Below, in pieces: positions 17,574 to 26,366 of a DNA stretch of 64,000 nucleotides. Origin of the DNA: Azophilus sp965214305 (GTDB lineage Bacteria > Pseudomonadota > Gammaproteobacteria > Pseudomonadales > Azotimanducaceae); NCBI GenBank assembly GCA_965214305.1, contig OZ243949.1:806001-870000 (forward strand), read 5' to 3'. A program made the translations under genes and the position numbers. The notes under the pieces were generated by a model that was not told the origin of the DNA, searched no databases, and saw nothing but the letters and a program-made list of their open reading frames with translations. Every line of letters starts with the position of its first letter. Position 1 is the first letter of the stretch.

Positions 17574-19414
17574 AACACACCCAAGGCAAACAACAGCACC
17601 AATACCAAGCCGAGGGCCATGTTGGCGGCGTACCAGCGCAACCGGCCCGTTTGGGTGATTGCCGTCAGCCGATGCAGCGCCCGTGCGACCACAACGGTCA
17701 GGGCGTAGACGAGATCGACCAGATCGCGCTTATTGAGGCGCGCAAGGGTAACGAACGGTTTGACGATCACCCTGTCGTAGAGCGCATCAAAGCCCCAGCC
17801 GCCATCCCAAAAACGGCGAATGCCCTCACCAAGCCGAGACCGCACCAAAGCATCCACGGAAAGTTGTTTGCCGCCGAATATGAGATAGCCCAACAAAACA
17901 CCAAGCATTGGGATCAGGGCGGTAACCCACACCAGTATTCCCGCCTGGGCTTCGCCCGCCAAACCGCCATCCGGCAAGACCGCCGCGACGGGTGCCAGCC
18001 CAAACCAGCCGCCACCCAGGGCCAGCAGGGCGAGCAAGACCAGCGGTAGCCACATGTTGACGCCGGAGTGATCCCGGGGTTCGGTGTGCATCTCGCCGAA
18101 GAAGGCGATGAACATCATGCGCGCCGTGTACAAAGACGTGAGCAAGGCGGCGCCGGCGGCAATGCCCCAGAACCAGGCACCGCCGACACCGTGGCCGAAG
18201 CTGGTGAGCAGGATGATGTCCTTGCTATAGAAACCGGAAGTCAGCGGCAGAGCGGCCAGGGCCGCGGAACCCACCACCATGCACCAGAACGGCACCGGCA
18301 GGCGTTTCCACAGGCCGCCCATCTTGAAAATATCCTGCTCGTGGTGCAACGCCAGTATCACCGACCCGGCGGAGAGAAACAGCAGCGCTTTGAAAAAGGC
18401 GTGGGTCATGAGATGAAAGATCGCGGCGGACCAGGCGCCGACACCGAGAGCGAGGAACATATAGCCGATCTGGCTCATCGTTGAGTAGGCGAGAATGCGC
18501 TTGATGTCACGTTGCGTCAGCGCCGTGCAGGAGGCGATAAAGAGGGTCACCAAACCCACCAGGGCCACCGCGAGCTGGGCGTCCGGCGCGAGCAAATACA
18601 GATCGTGCATGCGAGCGATAAGATAGACGCCGGCCGTCACCATGGTTGCCGCATGAATGAGCGCGCTGACCGGGGTGGGGCCCGCCATCGCATCGGGCAA
18701 CCAGGTCTGCAAGGGTAGCTGCGCCGATTTGCCCACCGCGCCGCCGAGCAACAGCAGGGCAATGGCGGTACAGAGCGTTGAACCCTCGGCCCAGTTGAAT
18801 TGGGCGGCGCTAAGCGTCGCTTGTATTTCCAGGGTGCCAAATTCCCGGAACAGCAGAAACAGGCCAATCGCCATCAGCGTATCGCCCACCCGTGTAACCA
18901 CAAAAGCCTTGCGGGCGGCATAACCGTTTTCGGGTTCCTTATGGAAAAAGCCAATCAGCAGGTAGCTGCACAGCCCCACCCCTTCCCAACCGAGGAACAG
19001 CAACAGCAGATTGTCGCCGAGCACCAGCATGAGCATGGCGAAAACGAACAGATTCATGTAGGCGAAAAAACGGCTATAGCCCTCCTCCCCGGCCATGTAG
19101 CCGCTGGCATAGAGGTGTATTAGAAAACCAACGCCGGTGATGACCCCGATCATCACAATGGACAAACCATCGAGATACAGGCGAATGGCGGGGGTAAAGC
19201 TGCCGGCATCCATCCAAGTCCAAAGCCGTTGGGAAAAGGGGGCGCCGCCAGCCTCAAGGAAATCCAGGGTGACGATGCCGGTGAGCAACGCGGCGACACC
19301 GACCGAACCCACGCCGACCATGGCGACGGCGGTGTTCGACAGGCGCCCACCCGTGATAAACAACACCAGGAAACCCAACAAGGGCACCACCGGAATCAGC
19401 CACAACAGTTCCAT
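17570..19414 (-). CDS. nuoL: NADH-quinone oxidoreductase subunit L
   Basis: 614 aa, the largest antiporter-like proton-pumping subunit. Signatures are FLGWEGVGLCSYLLIGF, AQLPLQTWLPDAMAGPTPVS, ALIHAATMVTAGVYLIAR and ILAYSTMSQIGYMFLALG. The long C-terminal lateral helix expected in NuoL accounts for the extra length over NuoM and NuoN. It begins 28 bp downstream of nuoK. Confidence 0.97.
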   Translation of the reverse strand: MELLWLIPVVPLLGFLVLFITGGRLSNTAVAMVGVGSVGVAALLTGIVTLDFLEAGGAPFSQRLWTWMDAGSFTPAIRLYLDGLSIVMIGVITGVGFLIHLYASGYMAGEEGYSRFFAYMNLFVFAMLMLVLGDNLLLLFLGWEGVGLCSYLLIGFFHKEPENGYAARKAFVVTRVGDTLMAIGLFLLFREFGTLEIQATLSAAQFNWAEGSTLCTAIALLLLGGAVGKSAQLPLQTWLPDAMAGPTPVSALIHAATMVTAGVYLIARMHDLYLLAPDAQLAVALVGLVTLFIASCTALTQRDIKRILAYSTMSQIGYMFLALGVGAWSAAIFHLMTHAFFKALLFLSAGSVILALHHEQDIFKMGGLWKRLPVPFWCMVVGSAALAALPLTSGFYSKDIILLTSFGHGVGGAWFWGIAAGAALLTSLYTARMMFIAFFGEMHTEPRDHSGVNMWLPLVLLALLALGGGWFGLAPVAAVLPDGGLAGEAQAGILVWVTALIPMLGVLLGYLIFGGKQLSVDALVRSRLGEGIRRFWDGGWGFDALYDRVIVKPFVTLARLNKRDLVDLVYALTVVVARALHRLTAITQTGRLRWYAANMALGLVLVLLFALGVL

Positions 19415-19442
19415 CAGCGCGCTCTAACCACCCAGGGTGGCG

Positions 19443-19757
19443 CTAGCCTCCCAACTCGCTGGCGGCATCGACATCCAAATTGCGGAAGCGCCGCTCAAGT
19501 TGCAACACCAGCCCCAGCCCCACCGCCACTTCCGCAGCCGCCAGCGCCAAAATCAGCATAAACATGATTTGACCGTCTGGCTGCGCCCAACGGGCCCCGG
19601 CCGCGACAAAGGCGAGCCCGCAGGCATTCATCATGATTTCCAGCGACATCAGCAGGAAAATCACGTTGCGCCGCACCAAAACACCCGCCAGACCGATAAC
19701 GAACAGCACCGCGGCCAACACCAGCACATGCTCGACGGGAATGGCGATGGCGGTCAT
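19443..19757 (-). CDS. nuoK: NADH-quinone oxidoreductase subunit K
   Basis: 104 aa, the usual size, with three membrane helices. NVIFLLMSLEIMMNACGLAF and ALAAAEVAVGLGLVLQLERR contain the two conserved membrane glutamates of the proton path. The ATG at 19757 overlaps the nuoJ stop as ATGA. A longer frame open upstream over nuoJ is a shadow. Confidence 0.97.
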   Translation of the reverse strand: MTAIAIPVEHVLVLAAVLFVIGLAGVLVRRNVIFLLMSLEIMMNACGLAFVAAGARWAQPDGQIMFMLILALAAAEVAVGLGLVLQLERRFRNLDVDAASELGG

Positions 19758-20275
19758 TCCGCCTCCTCCCGCCGGGCGCGCATGTAGCGTCGCCCGAGAT
19801 GATAGGCACCCACCAATCCCGCCAGCAGCAATATGGAGGCGAGTTCCACCGTCAGCAGATAAGGACCGAACAGCGCCATACCCACATCCTTGGGCGATAC
19901 GCCGACACCGGCGGTGGTTACTTGTGACCCGGCAATGAGATAAACCATTGCCAAGAAAAGCAGGCTGGCGAGCAGACCCGGCCCAATCCAGATGCGCGGG
20001 CGCAGCCACAGGCGTTCGCGTGCGCGACTGCTCGGCCCCAGATTCAGCATCATCACCACGAACAAAAAGAAAACCATGATGGCGCCGGCATAAATCACCA
20101 CTTGCAAAGCCGCCGCGAAAGGGGCGCCCAACACAAAGAAAATCACCGCGACGGCGAGCAGGGAAACAATCAGATAAATGAGCGCGTGGGCGGCATTGGT
20201 GCGGGTTACGGTGAGCGCGGTGGCCGCCACTGCCACGAAAGCGGCCCCGTAGAACAGCAATAGCTCGATGCTCAC
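19754..20275 (-). CDS. nuoJ: NADH-quinone oxidoreductase subunit J
   Basis: 173 aa with five predicted membrane helices. TRTNAAHALIYLIVSLLAVA and VVIYAGAIMVFFLFVVMMLN are the characteristic NuoJ segments, the latter being the flexible TM3 with its pi-bulge motif. It overlaps nuoI upstream and nuoK downstream by four bases each. Confidence 0.96.
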   Translation of the reverse strand: MSIELLLFYGAAFVAVAATALTVTRTNAAHALIYLIVSLLAVAVIFFVLGAPFAAALQVVIYAGAIMVFFLFVVMMLNLGPSSRARERLWLRPRIWIGPGLLASLLFLAMVYLIAGSQVTTAGVGVSPKDVGMALFGPYLLTVELASILLLAGLVGAYHLGRRYMRARREEAE

Positions 20276-20790
20276 GGCAAGAGGCTCCGCACATCCACGG
20301 GCGGCTTTTCGTTTTGTGCTTCGCCCTTGTCCTTACCCTCAATGGTCTTGCCGGCCATCTGCCAGAACGAATAATCGGGGTACTTGCCGACACCATCAAT
20401 CAGCAGATGCTCCTTCTCATAGACCATGTTGTCGCGGTTGAATTCGCACAATTCGAAGTCCGGTGTGAGTTGAATGGCGTAGGTTGGGCAGGCTTCCTCG
20501 CACAGGCCGCACATGATGCAGCGGGAGAAATTGATGCGAAAAAACTCCGGATACCAGCGCCCGTCCACCGCTTTTTGCGTTTTTTGCAAAGCAATGCAGT
20601 CCACCGGACAGGCCACCGCACAGAGGTTGCAGGCGACGCAGCGCTCCTCGCCGTCCGGATCGCGGGTGAGCACGATACGACCCCGGTAGCGCGGTGCCAG
20701 ATAAGGCATTTCATCGGGATACTGCACCGTCTCGTTACGCGAAAAGGTGTGCTTGAGAACTTCCCAAAGCGTGCGGATATGGCTGAGCAT
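20272..20790 (-). CDS. nuoI: NADH-quinone oxidoreductase subunit I
   Basis: 172 aa from the ATG at 20790, five bases after the nuoH stop and preceded by GAGAGGGGG. Two 4Fe-4S motifs are present: CVACNLCAVACPVDC near residue 52 and CIMCGLCEEACPTYA near 92, binding clusters N6a and N6b that carry electrons from NuoG to NuoB. A longer in-frame extension overlaps nuoH and is not credible. Confidence 0.97.
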   Translation of the reverse strand: MLSHIRTLWEVLKHTFSRNETVQYPDEMPYLAPRYRGRIVLTRDPDGEERCVACNLCAVACPVDCIALQKTQKAVDGRWYPEFFRINFSRCIMCGLCEEACPTYAIQLTPDFELCEFNRDNMVYEKEHLLIDGVGKYPDYSFWQMAGKTIEGKDKGEAQNEKPPVDVRSLLP

Positions 20791-20795
20791 CTCGG

Positions 20796-21761
20796 CTATG
20801 CCCCCTCTCGCAACAACACAATCGCGCCCGTGGCCAGCAGATTCAGCAAGGTAATCGGCAACAGCACCTTCCATCCCAACGCCATCAGTTGGTCGTAGCG
20901 CGGCCGCGGGATGGCGGCGCGCAACAGCACGAAAACGCAAACGAAAAAGGCCGTTTTGATGGAGAACCAAACAATCGGCGGCAAAAACGCCGGCCCCAGC
21001 CAACCGCCAAAAAATAGCGTGACGATCATGGCCGAGGAGAGGATAACGCCCAGGTATTCACCGACCATAATGAGACCGAATTTCATGGAGGAATATTCGG
21101 TGTGAAAGCCCGCCGCCAATTCGTGTTCGGCTTCCGGCAGGTCGAACGGCAGTCGGTGCGTTTCCGCCAAACCGGCGATAAAGAAGACAATGAAACCGAG
21201 TATCTGCGGCACCACGAACCAGGCCGCCTCTTGGGCATGCACGATTTCGACCAGGCTGAACGAGCCCGTGTGTACCACCACGCCCATGAGCGACAAACCC
21301 ATGAACACCTCATAGGTGACCATCTGCGCGCCGCTACGCAGCCCACCGAGCAAGGCGTATTTGTTATTGCTGGCCAAGCCCGCCAATAAGACGCCGTAGA
21401 CGGACAATGAGGTCATGGCAAGAAAGAACAAGATGCCGATATTGAGGTCGATGACGGCGAGTTGCGGGCCAAAGGGCACAATCACAAACCCCATCAACAT
21501 GGCACCGGCAATGATGGCCGGGGCCAACAGAAAAAGTGCGCGGTCGGAAAACGGCGGGGTCCAATCGTGCTTGCTGAACAGTTTGACCACATCGGCAACG
21601 ATTTGCAGGATGCCGAAGGGGCCAACCCGGTTCGGGCCAAGACGGTCTTGCCAAAAACCGAGTAGGCGGCGTTCCCACCAGATCAGCAACGCCGAAGACG
21701 CCAGTGCGCCGACGAGCACCGGCAGAATCATGATGTAACCCCAGTCCAGATTAGCCAACAT
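20796..21761 (-). CDS. nuoH: NADH-quinone oxidoreductase subunit H
   Basis: 321 aa, eight membrane helices, lining the quinone cavity. Diagnostic stretches are ERRLLGFWQDRLGPNRVGP, LQIVADVVKLFSKHDWTP, YALLGGLRSGAQMVTYEVFM and ETHRLPFDLPEAEHELAAGF. AGGAGG precedes the ATG. A 53-bp gap separates it from nuoG. Confidence 0.97.
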   Translation of the reverse strand: MLANLDWGYIMILPVLVGALASSALLIWWERRLLGFWQDRLGPNRVGPFGILQIVADVVKLFSKHDWTPPFSDRALFLLAPAIIAGAMLMGFVIVPFGPQLAVIDLNIGILFFLAMTSLSVYGVLLAGLASNNKYALLGGLRSGAQMVTYEVFMGLSLMGVVVHTGSFSLVEIVHAQEAAWFVVPQILGFIVFFIAGLAETHRLPFDLPEAEHELAAGFHTEYSSMKFGLIMVGEYLGVILSSAMIVTLFFGGWLGPAFLPPIVWFSIKTAFFVCVFVLLRAAIPRPRYDQLMALGWKVLLPITLLNLLATGAIVLLREGA

Positions 21762-21814
21762 AGCTCACTGGGCCTCCTGCCCAAGCCAACTTGGGGTGTC
21801 CCCTGGCTGGCCGA

Positions 21815-24547
21815 TTAGCCACGGGCAATCAACTCCGGCTTGGGTTTGAAATTCGGATCCGGGGTGAATTCGCCGTAGGCGGGCAGCACCGTAACAGAGC
21901 CGCGCAAACCCAGGACGAGGCCGGCACAACCTTTGGGCAGGCCGTCATCAAGACGCACCGCAAAGGTGCCAAGGCCGTCACATCGAGCACCCTGGCCGTC
22001 AGTCAAGGCAAGAGCCTCGGCGTCGTCCGGATGCAACAGCAGTTCAGGGCCAGCGCTACGCTCCGCAATGGGCGCGGCATAGCCCGACAACTCGTCGGAA
22101 CCAAACACGCGGTAGAGTGGCAACAAGCGCAGCCCGGTGCCCGCGGGCACCGGTTGGGGCGCGGTGCGGAAACGATTGGCAAGATTCGCCGCCGATTCCG
22201 GCTCAAGCAACCGAACACCCACTTCACCGCCGCCGAGGGGCCCGGCCACTTCCTGTTGAAACTTAAATACGGATTGATTGGAGTTCCAGCCCGGAGACCA
22301 CAGATAGGGCACCAGACCACCCGGCTGCCCGGCGTTCAGCCCTTCCATGGAATAGGCGAAAGGCGTTTCGTCATCCGGGGTCGGTTTGGATTCATGCACG
22401 CTGACCTGGGCATCCTTCGCCGTGCGTCCGCTCGCCCTATGGGTCATCCGGGGGATGCGCATGCCGGCCTTGGTGCGATAGCCCGAAGACGGCGTTACCG
22501 CCGCCACGCCCGCCAAACCCGGGGTTTGGTCGCAGGCTCGGGTGACTTCATCGACATGCCGCCAGCGTAGATCATTGCGGCCGGCGGCGATGGCCGCATC
22601 ACTCAACCAGCGCCAAGCGGGCGCAATGGGTTGAACGGGTTCGAATACTTGGTAATAGCGTTGCGCCCGACCCTCGTAATTGACGAAAGTGCCCGTGCTT
22701 TCGGCATAGCTGGCAGCCGGCAGGGCGAGGGAGGCCTGCTCCGCTGTCGGTGTTTCCAGCGCATCGAGAACCACCAGATGCTCCGCCTTGCCCAGCGCCT
22801 CGCCAAGGGTGTCGGCGTCCAGGCGCCGGAACAGGTCGTTTTCCAGCACGATGAGGCTCCTGGCGCTGCCTTCGGCAAGGGCGGCGAGGGCGGACTCCAG
22901 CCTAATGCCGCCGCCAAGCAGGGTTACGCCCATGCTGTTGGCCTCCGCACCGGCAAGCAGCAGGGAGGCATCCTTGCCTTGGCCACCGAGCGCCCAGGCA
23001 ATATTGGCGGCGGCCTCAAGAACGCCGGCGGTGCCACTGCCCGCACCGGAGACAATGAGCGGCTTGCGGGAAGCGCTCAGCGCGGCCACCGCCTGTTCGA
23101 CAAAATCGCTATCAATGCCTTGGGTGTCGGCGGGTGCGGCGTATTGGCTATCGATCCCCCGGGCAATCGCAAAACCCGCATTGGCCAAGGTTTCCGGCGG
23201 TGCTTGCCAGGTCGCGGCAGCAATATCGTCGATACGGGTTGGCGCGAGCCCGGCGATGAGCAATGGATTCTTCGCGTGTTGAGCGTGGCCGCGCACGCCG
23301 GCGTCCTGCCACAATGGAATACCGGCGCCGGCAGCCATTGCCAATGAACGGTTGCGCACGCTTTGCCGCAACGCCAAGGCCACCCGAGGCGCGGTATTAA
23401 GAATATCCTCGCCGAGAATCAACACCGCGTCCGCGGCTTCCACGTCGGCCAGGGAGGCGATGCGAGCACCGTCCGAACGGCCGATGGCCAGCATCAATTC
23501 ATTGAGGGATTGTTCACGGCCGGCAACGCCGGTGGCGAAATTTTCAGGGCCCACCAATTGCTTCAGGGCCACATTGCTTTCCAATGAAGCCCGCGGCGAA
23601 CCAATGCCGAGCACAGCGCCGGCCTTGATGATTTCGACGAGCCGCCCGGTGGCCTCGGCCGCTGGCAGTTCCTCGAATACGCCGTCGTCGGCGCGCGCAC
23701 CGGCGCGCCGCAAACGCTGCTCGGCATTGACAAAACCGCTGCCGAAGCGCCCGCGGTCGCAGAGAAAATAGCCGTTTACCTCCGGGTGATAGCGGTTGTG
23801 TACCCGCTTGAGCACCCCGTAGCGCTCCCCCGGCAACGTGTTACACCCAACGGCACAGCCCGGACAGACCGATGGGGCGGACTGCAGATCCCACTTGCGC
23901 GTATAGGTTCCGCTGAACGGTTTGTCGGTAAACACGCCCGTTGGGCAAACCTCAACCAGGTTGCCCGCGAACTCGTTTTCGAGCGTACCGTCCTCGGCAC
24001 GGCCAAAGAACATGCGGTCTCGGGAGCCGAAGGCTTGGAGATCACCGCCGCCGGCGTAGTCTTGATAGTAGCGCACGCATCGGTAGCAAGTGATACAACG
24101 GTTCATCTCGTGGCCAAGGAAGGGGCCGAGATACTGATTGCGGAAGGTGCGTTTCTCGCCCCGGTAAACCCGGGTGGTATGACCCGTCATCACCGTCATA
24201 TCCTGGAGGTGGCATTCGCCGCCTTCTTCGCACACCGGGCAATCGTGGGGATGGTTTTCCATCAACCACTCGATCACCGAAGCGCGGAAATCCTTGGCAT
24301 GGGCCGCTTCGATGGAGATGCGAGCGCCATCGGCAACCGGCGTCATGCAGGCCATCACCAAGCGACCGCGGTCGTCGTTCTCGTCCTGATATTGCAGCAC
24401 CGCGCATTGTCGGCAGGCACCCACCGAGCCCATCGCCGGATGCCAGCAGAAATAAGGCAGGTCGAGCTTGTGCGACAAACAGGCATGCAGCAGGTTTTGG
24501 TCCGGCTCGACCTCGAAGGATTGCCCGTCCACTTCTATCGTCGGCAT
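21815..24547 (-). CDS. nuoG: NADH-quinone oxidoreductase subunit G
   Basis: 910 aa from the ATG at 24547, just after the nuoF stop; an ATG eight codons earlier lies inside nuoF. The N-terminus has a 2Fe-2S ferredoxin fold (YFCWHPAMGSVGACRQCAV), then a His-Cys 4Fe-4S site (HPHDCPVCEEGGECHLQD) and CITCYRCVRYYQDY. The CPGCAVGCN motif marks the extra N7 cluster found in the E. coli-type enzyme. The molybdopterin-like C-terminal domain is present but carries no cofactor in this family. Confidence 0.96.
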   Translation of the reverse strand: MPTIEVDGQSFEVEPDQNLLHACLSHKLDLPYFCWHPAMGSVGACRQCAVLQYQDENDDRGRLVMACMTPVADGARISIEAAHAKDFRASVIEWLMENHPHDCPVCEEGGECHLQDMTVMTGHTTRVYRGEKRTFRNQYLGPFLGHEMNRCITCYRCVRYYQDYAGGGDLQAFGSRDRMFFGRAEDGTLENEFAGNLVEVCPTGVFTDKPFSGTYTRKWDLQSAPSVCPGCAVGCNTLPGERYGVLKRVHNRYHPEVNGYFLCDRGRFGSGFVNAEQRLRRAGARADDGVFEELPAAEATGRLVEIIKAGAVLGIGSPRASLESNVALKQLVGPENFATGVAGREQSLNELMLAIGRSDGARIASLADVEAADAVLILGEDILNTAPRVALALRQSVRNRSLAMAAGAGIPLWQDAGVRGHAQHAKNPLLIAGLAPTRIDDIAAATWQAPPETLANAGFAIARGIDSQYAAPADTQGIDSDFVEQAVAALSASRKPLIVSGAGSGTAGVLEAAANIAWALGGQGKDASLLLAGAEANSMGVTLLGGGIRLESALAALAEGSARSLIVLENDLFRRLDADTLGEALGKAEHLVVLDALETPTAEQASLALPAASYAESTGTFVNYEGRAQRYYQVFEPVQPIAPAWRWLSDAAIAAGRNDLRWRHVDEVTRACDQTPGLAGVAAVTPSSGYRTKAGMRIPRMTHRASGRTAKDAQVSVHESKPTPDDETPFAYSMEGLNAGQPGGLVPYLWSPGWNSNQSVFKFQQEVAGPLGGGEVGVRLLEPESAANLANRFRTAPQPVPAGTGLRLLPLYRVFGSDELSGYAAPIAERSAGPELLLHPDDAEALALTDGQGARCDGLGTFAVRLDDGLPKGCAGLVLGLRGSVTVLPAYGEFTPDPNFKPKPELIARG

Positions 24548-24549
24548 CC

Positions 24550-25860
24550 TCAATGCTCCCGGTATGGGCATTGCCCGGTTTTAATGTGTGTTTCAAAATC
24601 GTCGCGGAAATATTTCAGTGCGCTCATCAGCGGCTCGATGGCGCCCGTGGCGTGCAGACAAAAGGTATTGCCCGGGGTGCCGATGTAGGCGGCGTTGCGA
24701 TCCAGCAGTTCCAGGTCGCCCGGTTTGCCCCGGCCCTCTTCGATATCAAGCAACAACTGCTCCACCCAGGGTAGACCCTCGCGACAGGGTGTGCAAAAGC
24801 CGCAGGATTCCTGGGCAAAGAAGTGTTCCAGGTTGCGGCACATATCCACCGGGCAAATCGAGTCATCCATCAGAATCATGGTGCCGGTGCCCATGCGCGA
24901 ACCGGCGGCCTGAATGGCGGCGTATTCCATGGGCAGGTCGAAATGTTCTTCGACCAGAAATTCCGTTGAGGCACCGCCGGGCAGCAGGGCGCGCAACTTG
25001 TAGCCGCTGCGCATGCCGCCGGCGTGCTCGTCGATGAGCTCGCGAATGGGCGTGCCCATCGGCAATTCCCACAGGCCCGGTTTGTTCACTCGCCCGGAAA
25101 CGCCGAATACTTTGCTGCCGGCATCTTCGCCACGGCCGAGATCCTGGTACCAGTCCGGACCCTTGGCGATGATGGCGGGGACGTTGCAGAGCGTTTCCAC
25201 GTTGTTGACGATGGTGGGACGTCCCCAAGCGCCGCTGGCCGGGGGGAAAGGTGGCTTGGTGCGCGGCTGGGCGCGTTTGCCCTCCAGGGCGTTCAACAAG
25301 GCCGTTTCCTCGCCGCAGATGTAGCGCCCGCCGGATCGATGCACGGCCAATTCCAAATTGAAGCCGGAGCCAAAGATGCCCTTGCCCAAATAGCCCTTGG
25401 CGCGGGCGGCGGCAATGCCGGCCTGCAGCTGCCGATAGGGCTCGTGGTACTCGCCGCGCAGGAAAACGTAGGCGCGGTCGGCCTGAATGGCAAAAGCCGC
25501 GATAATCATGCCCTCGATCAACAGATGCGGGTCTTTCTCCATCAGATAGCGGTCTTTGAACGTACCGGGTTCCATTTCGTCGGCGTTGCAAACCAGATAC
25601 TTGTGGCCTTCCCCGGCAACCCCGTCCATGGGCACGAAACCCCACTTCACGCCGGTTGGAAAGCCGGCGCCGCCGCGCCCGCGCAGATTGGCGTCTTTCA
25701 CCGTTTGCCGAATGTCCGCCGGTGTCATATCGGTTATCGCCCGCCGCGCCGCCGCATAGCCGCCGGCCGCCTCAAAGGCATCGATATCGACAACCGCTCG
25801 GCCCTCCGCCTGGGCGGCGAGGATGCGTCCGGTGAGTGGTTTGCTGGCAAGGTCGCTCAT
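24550..25860 (-). CDS. nuoF: NADH-quinone oxidoreductase subunit F
   Basis: 436 aa. The FMN and NADH site is visible as RGRGGAGFPTGVKWGF with the downstream GEYHEPYRQLQAGIAAAR and ICGEETALLNALEGKRAQPR segments. The N3 4Fe-4S cluster ligands lie in ESCGFCTPCREGLPW plus a later cysteine. This is the NADH-oxidising subunit of the peripheral arm. The start overlaps the nuoE stop by four bases. Confidence 0.97.
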   Translation of the reverse strand: MSDLASKPLTGRILAAQAEGRAVVDIDAFEAAGGYAAARRAITDMTPADIRQTVKDANLRGRGGAGFPTGVKWGFVPMDGVAGEGHKYLVCNADEMEPGTFKDRYLMEKDPHLLIEGMIIAAFAIQADRAYVFLRGEYHEPYRQLQAGIAAARAKGYLGKGIFGSGFNLELAVHRSGGRYICGEETALLNALEGKRAQPRTKPPFPPASGAWGRPTIVNNVETLCNVPAIIAKGPDWYQDLGRGEDAGSKVFGVSGRVNKPGLWELPMGTPIRELIDEHAGGMRSGYKLRALLPGGASTEFLVEEHFDLPMEYAAIQAAGSRMGTGTMILMDDSICPVDMCRNLEHFFAQESCGFCTPCREGLPWVEQLLLDIEEGRGKPGDLELLDRNAAYIGTPGNTFCLHATGAIEPLMSALKYFRDDFETHIKTGQCPYREH

Positions 25861-26366
25861 TGCGGCACCGGTGCGGGACTGTCTTGCTCGGCAAAGATTT
25901 GATCGAGGTCTTCTATGGTCACCGGACCATGCAGGGTCTGGCCAACCTGGATCGCCGGGCCCCGGTCGCAGGCACCAAGGCAGACGATGGGCAGGAGCGT
26001 AAAGCGGCCGTCCGCGGTGGTTTGGCCGGGTTTAATGCCGAGTTTTGCCGCAACGGCGGCGCCCAATCGGTCCGCACCCATGACGTAGCAGCTCACGCTG
26101 TCGCACACCATCACCACCCGCTCGCCAACCGGCTGACGGTAGATCAGGTTATAGAAGGTGGCGATGCTGTCCAGATCGGCGGTGGACATGCCCAGCAATC
26201 GGGCGATGGCGGCAAGACTTTGGTCGGAAATCCAGCCGCGCTTTTCCTGAACGATGAGCAGGGCGTCGATAGCGGCGGATTGCCGATCCGGCAAATGCGC
26301 CACCTCCGCTTCGATGGCTTGCACCTCCTCGGCGGATAAGGCGCTGATCCGTTCCAACTCGCTCAT
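25857..26366 (-). CDS. nuoE: NADH-quinone oxidoreductase subunit E
   Basis: 169 aa thioredoxin-like 2Fe-2S protein. The N1a ligands appear as VMVCDSVSCYVMG and VCLGACDRGP, four cysteines in the expected spacing. The N-terminal helical part includes SAAIDALLIVQEKRGWISD. The gene overlaps nuoCD and nuoF by four bases each. Confidence 0.96.
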   Translation of the reverse strand: MSELERISALSAEEVQAIEAEVAHLPDRQSAAIDALLIVQEKRGWISDQSLAAIARLLGMSTADLDSIATFYNLIYRQPVGERVVMVCDSVSCYVMGADRLGAAVAAKLGIKPGQTTADGRFTLLPIVCLGACDRGPAIQVGQTLHGPVTIEDLDQIFAEQDSPAPVPQ